From NCBI GenBank assembly GCA_038258215.1, contig JBBSQC010000009.1, positions 40,055 to 104,054 on the forward strand: a DNA stretch of 64,000 nt. Direction: 5' to 3'. How positions within the stretch are numbered: the stretch's first letter is position 1; each line of letters starts with the position of its first letter. This document shows, piece by piece, positions 10,227 through 19,030 of this stretch. Under the pieces are notes generated by a model that worked only from the letters and a program-made list of their open reading frames with translations, made no database searches and was not told the DNA's origin. Source of the stretch: Fodinibacter sp038258215. Its GTDB lineage: Bacteria > Actinomycetota > Actinomycetes > Actinomycetales > Dermatophilaceae. The position numbers and the translations under genes were made by a program.

Positions 10227-11563
10227 TGGCGAACACACTCACCCCGATCCTCAGCGCGTTCTGGGACGACCCGCAGTCCTGGACCCTGGACACCTACCTG
10301 CGCCACGGGGGCTACCGGGCGCTGGACAAGGCCCTCGGGATGGAGCCGGCGGACATCATCAGCGCCGTCAAGGAGTCCTCCCTGCGCGGTCGCGGCGGGG
10401 CCGGGTTCCCCACCGGCATGAAGTGGTCGTTCATGGCCCCGCCCGACGGTGGGGCCCGCTACCTCGTGGTCAACGCCGACGAGTCCGAGCCGGGCACCTG
10501 CAAGGACACCCCGCTCATGATGGCCAACCCCCACGTGCTGGTCGAGGGCATGGCCATCAGCTCCTACGCCATCGGCTGCGAGCACGCCTTCATCTACCTC
10601 CGCGGTGAGGTCGTCCACGTCTACCGTCGCCTCATGCGGGCCGTCGAGGAGGCGTACGCCGCCGGCCACCTGGGCAGCGACATCCACGGCACGGGCGTGC
10701 GGATGGACATCACCGTGCACGCCGGCGCCGGTGCCTACATCTGCGGGGAGGAGACCGCCCTGCTGGACAGCCTGGAGGGCCGCCGCGGCCAGCCGCGCTC
10801 CAAGCCGCCGTTCCCCGGTGCCGCCGGGCTGTACGCCCGCCCGACCTCGGTCAACAACGTCGAGTCGATCGCCTCCGTCCCGGGGATCATCCTCGAGGGC
10901 GCCGACTGGTTCAGCGGGATGGGCACCGAGAAGTCGGCCGGCTTCGGCATCTTCAGCCTCTCCGGCCACGTGAAGAACCCCGGCCAGTTCGAGGCGCCGC
11001 TCGGCATCACGCTGCGCCAGCTGCTCGACATGGCCGGCGGCATGCGCGACCCCGACAAGGCCCTGAAGTTCTGGACCCCCGGTGGCAGCTCGACGCCGCT
11101 CTTCACCGCCGAGCACCTCGACGTGCCCCTCGACTTCGAGTCGGTCGGTGCGGCGGGCTCGATGCTCGGCACCCGCGCCCTCCAGATCTTCGACGAGACC
11201 ACGTGCGTCGTGCGTGCCGTCGACCGCTGGACGGACTTCTACATGCACGAGTCCTGCGGCAAGTGCACGCCGTGCCGGGAGGGCACGTGGTGGCTCAAGC
11301 AGATCCTCGGTCGCCTCGAGCAGGGGCAGGGCAGCGAGGAGGACCTCGACAAGCTGCTCGACATCTGTGACAACATCCTGGGTCGAGCGTTCTGCGCACT
11401 CGGCGACGGCGCGACGAGCCCGATCACCAGCTCGATCCAGTACTTCCGCGACGAGTTCATCGCGCACCTCACCCACGGTGGGTGCATGTTCGACCGGCAC
11501 GAGTCGACGCTGTTCGCCAAGGACGGCGGCGACACCCACACCAAGGAGAGCGTGACCGCATGA
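10226..11563 (+). CDS. nuoF: NADH-quinone oxidoreductase subunit F (NADH- and FMN-binding)
   Basis: This is the NADH-oxidising subunit. The glycine-rich NADH/FMN motif GRGGAGFPTGMKW (about residue 54) and the ESEPGTCKD stretch are present, as is AYICGEETALLDSLEGRRGQPR. The N3 [4Fe-4S] ligands are seen as ESCGKCTPCREG plus a later Cys in GRAFCALGDGA. It has 445 residues. TGATG overlap with nuoE and ATGA overlap with nuoG imply coupled translation of the E-F-G input module. Confidence 0.97.
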   Translation: MANTLTPILSAFWDDPQSWTLDTYLRHGGYRALDKALGMEPADIISAVKESSLRGRGGAGFPTGMKWSFMAPPDGGARYLVVNADESEPGTCKDTPLMMANPHVLVEGMAISSYAIGCEHAFIYLRGEVVHVYRRLMRAVEEAYAAGHLGSDIHGTGVRMDITVHAGAGAYICGEETALLDSLEGRRGQPRSKPPFPGAAGLYARPTSVNNVESIASVPGIILEGADWFSGMGTEKSAGFGIFSLSGHVKNPGQFEAPLGITLRQLLDMAGGMRDPDKALKFWTPGGSSTPLFTAEHLDVPLDFESVGAAGSMLGTRALQIFDETTCVVRAVDRWTDFYMHESCGKCTPCREGTWWLKQILGRLEQGQGSEEDLDKLLDICDNILGRAFCALGDGATSPITSSIQYFRDEFIAHLTHGGCMFDRHESTLFAKDGGDTHTKESVTA

Positions 11564-14028
11564 CGACCGCGCCCGAGAAGACCGCGCCACCAGCGGCCGA
11601 CCTCGTCACGCTCACCATCGACGGTGCGGAGGTGTCGGTGCCCAAGGGCACCCTGGTCATCCGCGCCGCCGAGGAGCTGGGCATCGACATCCCCCGCTTC
11701 TGTGACCACCCCGGCCTGGACCCCATCGGGGCCTGCCGCCAGTGCCTCGTCGAGGTGGCGATGCCCGGGCGGCCCGCCGCCGACGGCACGCCCGGTGAGC
11801 CGAGCTGGATGCCCAAGCCGCAGGCCTCCTGCACCATGGTCGCCGCGCCCGGGATGCTGGTGAAGACCCAGCACACCTCGGCCGTCGCCGACAAGGCGCA
11901 GCACGGCATGATCGAGTTCCTCCTCATCAACCACCCGCTGGACTGCCCGGTCTGTGACAAGGGTGGGGAGTGCCCCCTCCAGAACCAGACCATGAGCAAC
12001 GGCCGGGCGACCTCCCGCTTCGAGGACGTCAAGCGGACCTACCCCAAGCCGATCAACATCTCCTCCCAGGTGCTGCTCGACCGCGACCGCTGTGTCCTGT
12101 GCGCGCGCTGCACCCGCTTCTCCGACCAGGTGGCCGGTGACCCGTTCATCGCCCTCGTCGAGCGCGGCGCCCTGCAGCAGGTGGGCATCTACGAGGAGAA
12201 GCCCTTCGAGTCCTACTTCTCCGGCAACACCGTGCAGATCTGCCCGGTGGGCGCGCTGACCGGCGCGGCGTACCGCTTCCGCTCGCGCCCCTTCGACCTG
12301 GTGTCCACCCCCAGCGTCTGCGAGCACTGCGCCAGCGGTTGCTCCCAGCGCACCGACCACCGTCGAGGCACGGTGCTGCGCCGGATGGCCAGCGCCAACC
12401 CCCTCGTCAACGAGGAGTGGAACTGCGACAAGGGCCGTTGGGCCTTCGCCTACACCTCCGTCGGCGACCGCCTCGAGCTGCCGCAGGTGCGCGGCGACGA
12501 CGGCGAGCTGCGGGTCGTGTCCTGGCGCGAGGCCCTCGAGACCGCGGCGGCCGGCCTGCGCGCCGCCACCGGTGCCGGTGTGCTCGTCGGCGGGCGGGTC
12601 AGCGCCGAGGACGCCTACGCCTACGGCAAGTTCGCCCGCACGGTGCTCGGCACCAACGACGTCGACTTCCGTGCCCGCCCGCACTCGCAGGAGGAGGCGG
12701 ACTTCCTCGCCTCCCACGTGGTCGCGACCGGTCCCGGATCGGGCGCGGTCACCTACGCCGATCTCGAGACCGCATCCTCGGTCCTCCTCGTCGGCCTCGA
12801 GCCCGAGGACGAGAGCCCGATCGTCTTCCTGCGCCTGCGCAAGGCCTTCCGCAAGCACCAGAGCGCCGTGTATGCCGTCTCCCCGGTGGCGACGCGAGGG
12901 TTGGCCAAGGTGGGTGGCCGGCTCATCCCGACCGCTCCCGGCACCGAGCCCGAGGTCCTGCGGGCCCTGGCCGACGGCAGCGGGTCGGACCTCGTCGCCG
13001 AGGCCGGAGCCGCACTGGCCGGCGCCGGAGCCGTCATCCTCGTCGGTGAGCGCCTCGCGATGGTGCCAGGCGGGCTGAGCGCAGCAGCATCGCTCGCCGC
13101 CTCGACCGGAGCCCGGCTGGCCTGGGTGCCCCGCCGGGCCGGGGAGCGTGGGGCCCTGGAGGCCGGCGCGTTCCCGACCCTGCTGCCCGGTGGTCGCCCC
13201 CTGGCCGACGCCCGGGCAAGGGCCGAGGTGGCCCAGGCCTGGCAGGTCCAGGACGTCCCCGCGGCTCCCGGTCGCGACACCGCCGCGATGGTCGCCGCCG
13301 CGGCGTCCGGTGAGATCGGGGCCCTGGTCGTCGGCGGCGTCGACCCGGCCGACCTCGGGGTCGCCGGTGCCGCCGAGGCCCTCGCCGCCCCGTTCGTCGT
13401 GTCCCTCGAGATCCGATCCTCGGCCGTCACCGCCGTGGCCGACGTCGTCCTGCCGGTCGCCGCGCACGCCGAGAAGGGCGGCACGTTCGTCGACTGGGAG
13501 GGGCGCGTGCGACCCTTCGAGGCGGCCCTGGACACCGGGTTCGTCAGCGACCACCGGGTCCTCGACATGATCGCCAACGAGATGGGCGAGTTCCTCGGCA
13601 CCCGCACCCTGCGCGAGGTCCGCACCGAGATGGAGTCCCTGGGGCCCTGGTCGGGCGAACGTCCGGCGGCCCCCGACGTCGAGCCCGGCGAGGTGCCGAG
13701 CCCCGAGCACGGCACCCTGGTGCTCGCCACCTGGCGCCACCTGCTCGACCGCGGGTCGCTGCAGGACGGGGAGCGCTTCCTCGCCGGCACCGCGCCGCAC
13801 CCGGTCGCTCGGCTCTCGCAGGTCACGGCATCCGGCCTGGGCGTCGTCGACGGCGACCACCTCACCGTCGGCATCGACGGAGCCGGCGTGACCGCTCCGG
13901 TCCTGGTCTGCGAGATGGCCGACCACGTGGTGTGGCTGCCGACCAACTCGGCCGGCTGTGACCTGCGGCCCGCCCTCGCCGGGGCACCGGGCGCCCTCGT
14001 GTCCGTCACCAAGGAGGAGCAGGTATGA
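11560..14028 (+). CDS. nuoG: NADH-quinone oxidoreductase subunit G
   Basis: This is the large Fe-S subunit of the peripheral arm. The N-terminal ferredoxin-like [2Fe-2S] domain has DPIGACRQCLVEV. Next come the His/Cys-ligated cluster region DCPVCDKGGECPLQ, the two-cluster region CVLCARCTRFSDQ with a distant Cys in QICPVGAL, and then a molybdopterin-oxidoreductase-like body beginning at VCEHCASGCSQ. It has 822 residues. ATG 11560 overlaps the nuoF stop. The long minus-strand frame opposite it is a high-GC shadow. Confidence 0.96.
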   Translation: MTTAPEKTAPPAADLVTLTIDGAEVSVPKGTLVIRAAEELGIDIPRFCDHPGLDPIGACRQCLVEVAMPGRPAADGTPGEPSWMPKPQASCTMVAAPGMLVKTQHTSAVADKAQHGMIEFLLINHPLDCPVCDKGGECPLQNQTMSNGRATSRFEDVKRTYPKPINISSQVLLDRDRCVLCARCTRFSDQVAGDPFIALVERGALQQVGIYEEKPFESYFSGNTVQICPVGALTGAAYRFRSRPFDLVSTPSVCEHCASGCSQRTDHRRGTVLRRMASANPLVNEEWNCDKGRWAFAYTSVGDRLELPQVRGDDGELRVVSWREALETAAAGLRAATGAGVLVGGRVSAEDAYAYGKFARTVLGTNDVDFRARPHSQEEADFLASHVVATGPGSGAVTYADLETASSVLLVGLEPEDESPIVFLRLRKAFRKHQSAVYAVSPVATRGLAKVGGRLIPTAPGTEPEVLRALADGSGSDLVAEAGAALAGAGAVILVGERLAMVPGGLSAAASLAASTGARLAWVPRRAGERGALEAGAFPTLLPGGRPLADARARAEVAQAWQVQDVPAAPGRDTAAMVAAAASGEIGALVVGGVDPADLGVAGAAEALAAPFVVSLEIRSSAVTAVADVVLPVAAHAEKGGTFVDWEGRVRPFEAALDTGFVSDHRVLDMIANEMGEFLGTRTLREVRTEMESLGPWSGERPAAPDVEPGEVPSPEHGTLVLATWRHLLDRGSLQDGERFLAGTAPHPVARLSQVTASGLGVVDGDHLTVGIDGAGVTAPVLVCEMADHVVWLPTNSAGCDLRPALAGAPGALVSVTKEEQV

Positions 14029-15419
14029 GCACCCTGAGCGCACTGCCGCACGTGGTCTCCCTCGCCACCGAGGGCACCGACAACCCCCTCGCGGACTTCA
14101 GCGACACCCCGCTGTGGCTCAGCCTGATCAAGGCGCTGGGCATCTTCGTCTTCCTCCTGCTCTCCACCCTGCTCGTCATCTGGTTCGAGCGCCGGGTCAT
14201 CGGCCGGATGCAGCAGCGGCCCGGCCCCAACCGCAACGGCCCCTTCGGACTGTTGCAGACGCTCGCCGACGGCATGAAGTCGATGCTCAAGGAGGACGTC
14301 CGCCCCAAGGCCGCGGACGCGATCGTCTTCACCCTGGCCCCGCTGATCACCGCGACGATGGCCTTCGTCTCCTTCTCGATCATCCCGCTGGGTGGAACGG
14401 TGTCGCTGTTCGGGCACACCACCCCCCTCCAGCTCACCGACACCCCGGTCGCGGTGCTCCTCGTGCTCGCCGTCGCCGGCATCGGCATCTACGGTGTGGT
14501 GCTCGCCGGCTGGTCCTCGGGCTCGACCTACCCCCTCATGGGTGGGCTGCGCAGCTCGGCGCAGATGATCTCCTACGAGATCGCGATGGGGCTCTCGCTC
14601 GTCGCGGTGTTCCTCTACGCCGGGTCGATGTCGACCTCGCAGATCGTCGCGGCCCAGTCCGACCTGTGGTTCATCATCCCGGCGTTCTTCAGCTTCTTCG
14701 TCTACGTCGTCACCATGGTCGGTGAGACCAACCGCCTCCCGTTCGACCTGGCGGAGGGCGAGGGCGAGCTCACGGGTGGCTTCCACACCGAGTACGGCTC
14801 GATGCGCTTCGCGATGTTCTTCCTCGGGGAGTACATCAACATGTTCACCGTGGCGGCCCTCGCCACGACCATGTTCCTCGGCGGGCCCGCGGCACCTCCC
14901 GGCATCGCGGCGATCGGCGGGGGTGCTCTCGACGGTGGCTGGTGGGGCCTGCTGTGGTTCACCGCGAAGCTGTGGTCCTTCATGTTCTTCTTCGTCTGGC
15001 TCCGCGGTTCCCTGCCGCGCGTGCGCTACGACCAGTTCATGCGCTTCGGGTGGAAGTTCCTCATCCCGGCCACCCTCGGGTGGGTCGTCGTCGTCGCGTT
15101 CTTCCGGGCCGGGCAGAACGGCTGGCTCGACTGGTTCGGGGACCTCACCATCGCCGGCCGCACGTTCCCGGGCAGCTCTCTCATGCTCGTCGGTGTCGTG
15201 GCCGTCCTCGCCCTCGTGGGAGGGTGGCTCTGGGACCGTCGGGCCGAGGCCAAGGAGGTCGTGGCGCATCCGGAGGTCCCGGAGGAGATCGACCCCTATG
15301 CCGGGGGACACCCGGTGCCACCGATGCCGGGGCAACGCCTGCGTGAGCCCTCGCTCGCGGCTGCGGCACTGCCATCGGGTTCGGAGACCAGCGACACCAA
15401 GGAGACCAGCCGTGGCTGA
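14025..15419 (+). CDS. nuoH: NADH-quinone oxidoreductase subunit H
   Basis: This membrane subunit lies at the interface with the peripheral arm, forming the quinone channel. It has eight or more hydrophobic helices. Conserved loops are visible: ERRVIGRMQQRPGPNRNGP, the KSMLKEDVRPKAAD segment, and the acidic loop ETNRLPFDLAEGEGELTGG. It has 464 residues, including a hydrophilic C-terminal tail of about 60 residues that is longer than in E. coli but usual in actinobacteria. It starts in an ATGA overlap with nuoG. Confidence 0.96.
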   Translation: MSTLSALPHVVSLATEGTDNPLADFSDTPLWLSLIKALGIFVFLLLSTLLVIWFERRVIGRMQQRPGPNRNGPFGLLQTLADGMKSMLKEDVRPKAADAIVFTLAPLITATMAFVSFSIIPLGGTVSLFGHTTPLQLTDTPVAVLLVLAVAGIGIYGVVLAGWSSGSTYPLMGGLRSSAQMISYEIAMGLSLVAVFLYAGSMSTSQIVAAQSDLWFIIPAFFSFFVYVVTMVGETNRLPFDLAEGEGELTGGFHTEYGSMRFAMFFLGEYINMFTVAALATTMFLGGPAAPPGIAAIGGGALDGGWWGLLWFTAKLWSFMFFFVWLRGSLPRVRYDQFMRFGWKFLIPATLGWVVVVAFFRAGQNGWLDWFGDLTIAGRTFPGSSLMLVGVVAVLALVGGWLWDRRAEAKEVVAHPEVPEEIDPYAGGHPVPPMPGQRLREPSLAAAALPSGSETSDTKETSRG

Positions 15420-16029
15420 CGAGCAGAAGAAGTCAGGCTTCTTCTCGGAGATGTTCGCCCCCGTCGCCGGGTTCGGGGTGACCTTCTCGACGATGTTCCG
15501 CAAGGTCGCCACGGCCCAGTACCCCGAGGAGCGGCGGCCGCCCCAACCTCGGTTCCATGGTCGTCACCAGCTCAACCGGCACTCCGACGGCCTCGAGAAG
15601 TGCATCGGGTGTGAGCTGTGTGCGTGGGCCTGCCCCGCCGACGCGATCCTCGTCGAGGGGGCCGACAACGACGACTCCGAGGGTGGCGCAGGGCGTTTCA
15701 GCCCCGGTGAGCGCTACGGCCGCATCTACCAGATCAACTACCTGCGCTGCATCTTCTGCGGCCTGTGCATCGAGGCGTGCCCGACCCGAGCGCTGACGAT
15801 GACCAACGCCTACGAGCTCGCCGACAACAACCGCGCCGACCTGATCTTCACCAAGGACCAGCTGCTGGCCCCCATCGCGCAGGGCATGGTCCAGCCGCCG
15901 TTCCCGATGGTGGAGGGCATGGAGGAGCGGGACTACTACCTCGGCAAGGTCAGCGCGGCGACCGACGCCCAGCGCGCCTACGCCGCGACGTCCACCAGGT
16001 CCGACGAGGACGCGGAGGTCACCTCGTGA
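15412..16029 (+). CDS. nuoI: NADH-quinone oxidoreductase subunit I
   Basis: This ferredoxin-like subunit has two [4Fe-4S] clusters (N6a and N6b). Two full ligand sets are seen: CIGCELCAWACP near residue 64 and CIFCGLCIEACP near residue 109. GTG 15412 overlaps nuoH by 8 bases and is the best fit to family length (205 residues); longer upstream frames run inside nuoH. Confidence 0.95.
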   Translation: MADEQKKSGFFSEMFAPVAGFGVTFSTMFRKVATAQYPEERRPPQPRFHGRHQLNRHSDGLEKCIGCELCAWACPADAILVEGADNDDSEGGAGRFSPGERYGRIYQINYLRCIFCGLCIEACPTRALTMTNAYELADNNRADLIFTKDQLLAPIAQGMVQPPFPMVEGMEERDYYLGKVSAATDAQRAYAATSTRSDEDAEVTS

Positions 16030-16796
16030 CCGGCACCGGAGAAGCGGTGATGTTCTGGGTCCTCGCGCCCCTCGCCGTGCTCGGCGCGCTCGGTCTGGTG
16101 TTCGCGCGCAAGGCCGTCCACGCCGCCCTGGGCATGGCGCTGACCATGATCATCCTCGGCGTCTTCTACATCGCGCAGGACGCCGAGTTCCTCGGCGTCA
16201 TCCAGATCTTCGTCTACACCGGTGCGGTGATGATGATCTTCCTCTTCGTCATGATGCTGGTGGGCGTCGACTCCTCCGACAGCCTGGTCGAGACCCTCAA
16301 GGGACAGCGCGTCGTCACGGCGCTGCTGACCCTCGGGCTCGGCGGCATCCTCATCGGATCCATCGGGCGGGTGACGCTGGGTGCCACGGTCGGGGTCGCG
16401 GCGATCAACGAGCAGACCGGAAACGTGACCGGGGTCGCCCAGCTGATCTTCGGCCGCTACGTCTGGGTCTTCGAGATGACCAGCGCCCTGCTCATCACGG
16501 CCGCCCTGGGCGCGATGGTGCTGGCGCACCGGGAACGCCTCGGCAAGGGTCCGGACCAGCGCGAGTGGAGCAAGCGCCGGTTCCGCTCGGGCGAGAACCT
16601 CGCCGGGCTCCCCGCACCCGGTGTCTACGCCCGACACAACGCCGTCGACACCCCGGCGCTGTTGCCCGACGGCAGCCCTGCCGAGCTCTCCGTCTCGCGC
16701 GTGCTCAGTGCGCGGGACCAGAACCGCTCGCCCGTGGCCTACACCGAGGCCGAGCAGGAGATCGAACGCGAGATGCGCGACGGGAGTGAGCGGTGA
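16026..16796 (+). CDS. nuoJ: NADH-quinone oxidoreductase subunit J
   Basis: This membrane subunit of complex I has five hydrophobic helices. The conserved segment FVYTGAVMMIFLFVMMLVG (helix 3 region) is present. The first GTG (16026) overlaps the nuoI stop; an ATG at 16050 is an alternative that removes eight residues. The 256-residue product has a hydrophilic C-terminal tail of about 85 residues after the last helix. Confidence 0.93.
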   Translation: MTGTGEAVMFWVLAPLAVLGALGLVFARKAVHAALGMALTMIILGVFYIAQDAEFLGVIQIFVYTGAVMMIFLFVMMLVGVDSSDSLVETLKGQRVVTALLTLGLGGILIGSIGRVTLGATVGVAAINEQTGNVTGVAQLIFGRYVWVFEMTSALLITAALGAMVLAHRERLGKGPDQREWSKRRFRSGENLAGLPAPGVYARHNAVDTPALLPDGSPAELSVSRVLSARDQNRSPVAYTEAEQEIEREMRDGSER

Positions 16797-17092
16797 ACCC
16801 GATCAACTACGTCTACCTGGCGACGATCCTCTTCACCATCGGTGGCGCGGTGGTCCTGACCCGTCGCAACGCGATCATCGTGTTCCTGGGGGTCGAGCTG
16901 ATGCTCAACGCCGCCAACCTCGTCTTCGTCACCTTCGCCCGCATCCACGGCAACCTCGACGGCCAGGTCCTCGCCCTGTTCGTCATGGTCGTGGCCGCGG
17001 CCGAGGTCGTCGTCGGCCTGGCGATCATCATGGCGATCTTCCGTGCCCGCCGGTCGGCCTCGGTCGACGACGCGAACCTGCTGAAGCTGTAA
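16793..17092 (+). CDS. nuoK: NADH-quinone oxidoreductase subunit K
   Basis: This is a small three-helix membrane subunit of 99 residues. The proton-path glutamates are visible in FLGVELMLNAANL and in AAAEVVVGLAII. GTG 16793 overlaps the nuoJ stop. A 9-bp gap containing AAGGAG precedes nuoL, the only non-overlapping junction from nuoB to nuoN. Confidence 0.96.
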   Translation: MNPINYVYLATILFTIGGAVVLTRRNAIIVFLGVELMLNAANLVFVTFARIHGNLDGQVLALFVMVVAAAEVVVGLAIIMAIFRARRSASVDDANLLKL

Positions 17093-17101
17093 GGAGCACC
17101 A

Positions 17102-19030
17102 GTGACCTCACTCATCACCGAGGGCGGGTTGACCGCGGTCGACGCGAGCGGTGCGTCCGCGTTCGCGTGGCTGCTGATCGCCCTGCCCCTCGTCGGTGCG
17201 GCGACCCTGCTGGTCGGCGGGCGCCGCACCAACGGGTTCGGGCCGCTGTTCGCCGTCGCGATGTCCTGGGCGAGCTTCGTCGTCGGCCTGGTGGTGCTGC
17301 TCCAGCTCACCGGGCTGGGCGCCGAGGAGCGCGCGCAGCACATCGCGTTGTGGAACTTCGTCCCGGCCGGCTCCTTCCAGCTCGACGCAGGCCTGCTCGT
17401 CGACCCGCTGTCGATGAGCTTCGTCATGCTCATCACCTTCGTGGGGTCGCTCATCCACGTGTACTCGATCGGGTACATGGAGCACGACCCCGACAAGCGG
17501 CGCTTCTTCGCCTACCTCAACCTCTTCGTCGCCTCGATGCTGCTGCTGGTCCTGGCCGACTCCTACCTCCTGCTCTTCGTCGGCTGGGAGGGTGTCGGTC
17601 TCGCGTCCTACCTGCTCATCGGGTTCTGGAACTGGAACCCCGCCTTCGCCACGGCCGCCAACAAGGCGTTCTTCGTCAACCGGGTCGGTGACCTCGGGCT
17701 GATCATCGCCATCTTCGCGATGTTCGTGACCTTCGGCGGCGTCGACTACGACACGGTCAACGCGGGTGTGGCCGGTGCCAACCAGGGCGCCCTGACCGCC
17801 ATCGGGCTCCTGCTGCTCGTCGGGGCCTGCGGCAAGTCCGCCCAGTTCCCGCTGCAGTCCTGGCTCGGTGACGCCATGGCCGGCCCGACGCCGGTGTCGG
17901 CCCTGATCCACGCGGCGACGATGGTCACCGCCGGGGTCTACCTCGTGGTCCGCTCCGGTGCCATCTACGACGGCACCCCGGACGCCCGGCTCGCCGTGGC
18001 TCTCGTCGGGGCCATCACCCTGGTCTTCGGGGCGATCGTCGGCTGTGCCAAGGACGACATCAAGAAGGCGCTCGCGGCATCCACGATGAGCCAGATCGGT
18101 TACATGATGCTGGCCGCCGGGCTCGGTCCGGTCGGCTACGCGTTCGCGATCTTCCACCTCCTCACCCACGGCTTCTTCAAGGCGGGGATGTTCCTCGGCG
18201 CCGGGTCGGTCATGCACGGCATGAACGACGAGGTCAACATGCGCCGCTTCGGTGGGTTGTCGGGGGTCATGAAGATCACCTGGGCCACCTTCGCCCTGGG
18301 GTGGCTCGCCATCCTCGGGATCCCACCCTTCTCCGGCTTCTGGTCCAAGGACAAGATCATCGAGGCGGCCTTCGTCGGTGAGGGCTGGCAGCCCTGGGTG
18401 CTCGGTGGCGCGGCGATGATCGGCGCCGGCATCACCGCCTTCTACATGTCGCGGCTGTTCTTCATGACCTTCCACGGCCAGCGCCGGTGGGCCGAGGACG
18501 CCCACCCGCACGAGTCGCCCCGCACGATGACCGTGCCGATGATCGTCCTCGCCCTCGGCTCCGCGTTCCTGGGGTTGGCCCTCGGGCCCACCGGCGTCTT
18601 CACGACCTGGCTCGCGCCGGTCGTCGGCGAGCACGGCGAGGAGCACCCGGTGCTTCCCGTCGCGGTGATCACGGTCCTCACCCTGCTCCTCGTCATCGGG
18701 GGCGCCGGACTGGCGTGGGCTCGATACTGGCGCGACGAGGTGCCGGCCGTGGCACCCCGGGGCTCCGTGCTCACCCAGGCGGCTCGCGTCGACCTCTATC
18801 AGGACGCCCTCAACGAGAGCCTGTTCATGCGACCCGGCATCCACCTCACCCGGGGGTTGGTCTTCGCCGACGCCCGCGGGGTGGACGGGGCCGTCGGTGG
18901 CCTCGCCGCCGCGACGGGCGGGATCTCCTCGAGACTGCGCAGGTTGCAGACCGGCTACGCCCGCTCGTATGCCCTGACGATGCTCACCGGCGTCGTCACC
19001 GTCCTCGGCGCTCTGTGGGTGATCCAGTGA
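17102..19030 (+). CDS. nuoL: NADH-quinone oxidoreductase subunit L
   Basis: This is the distal antiporter-like proton-pumping subunit of 642 residues. The TM5 glutamate is in FVGWEGVGLASYLLIG, the TM7 lysine in GKSAQFPLQSWLGDAM, and the His-containing PTPVSALIHAATMVTAG follows. The C-terminal region carries the long lateral helix. GTG 17102 follows the AAGGAG ribosome site. Confidence 0.96.
   Translation: MTSLITEGGLTAVDASGASAFAWLLIALPLVGAATLLVGGRRTNGFGPLFAVAMSWASFVVGLVVLLQLTGLGAEERAQHIALWNFVPAGSFQLDAGLLVDPLSMSFVMLITFVGSLIHVYSIGYMEHDPDKRRFFAYLNLFVASMLLLVLADSYLLLFVGWEGVGLASYLLIGFWNWNPAFATAANKAFFVNRVGDLGLIIAIFAMFVTFGGVDYDTVNAGVAGANQGALTAIGLLLLVGACGKSAQFPLQSWLGDAMAGPTPVSALIHAATMVTAGVYLVVRSGAIYDGTPDARLAVALVGAITLVFGAIVGCAKDDIKKALAASTMSQIGYMMLAAGLGPVGYAFAIFHLLTHGFFKAGMFLGAGSVMHGMNDEVNMRRFGGLSGVMKITWATFALGWLAILGIPPFSGFWSKDKIIEAAFVGEGWQPWVLGGAAMIGAGITAFYMSRLFFMTFHGQRRWAEDAHPHESPRTMTVPMIVLALGSAFLGLALGPTGVFTTWLAPVVGEHGEEHPVLPVAVITVLTLLLVIGGAGLAWARYWRDEVPAVAPRGSVLTQAARVDLYQDALNESLFMRPGIHLTRGLVFADARGVDGAVGGLAAATGGISSRLRRLQTGYARSYALTMLTGVVTVLGALWVIQ

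Noticed and set aside
11239..15512. Very long minus-strand open frames (over 900 codons) opposite nuoG and nuoH
   Set aside because: They are high-GC shadows of the real genes: compositionally biased, without recognisable motifs, and lying opposite proteins with complete active sites.
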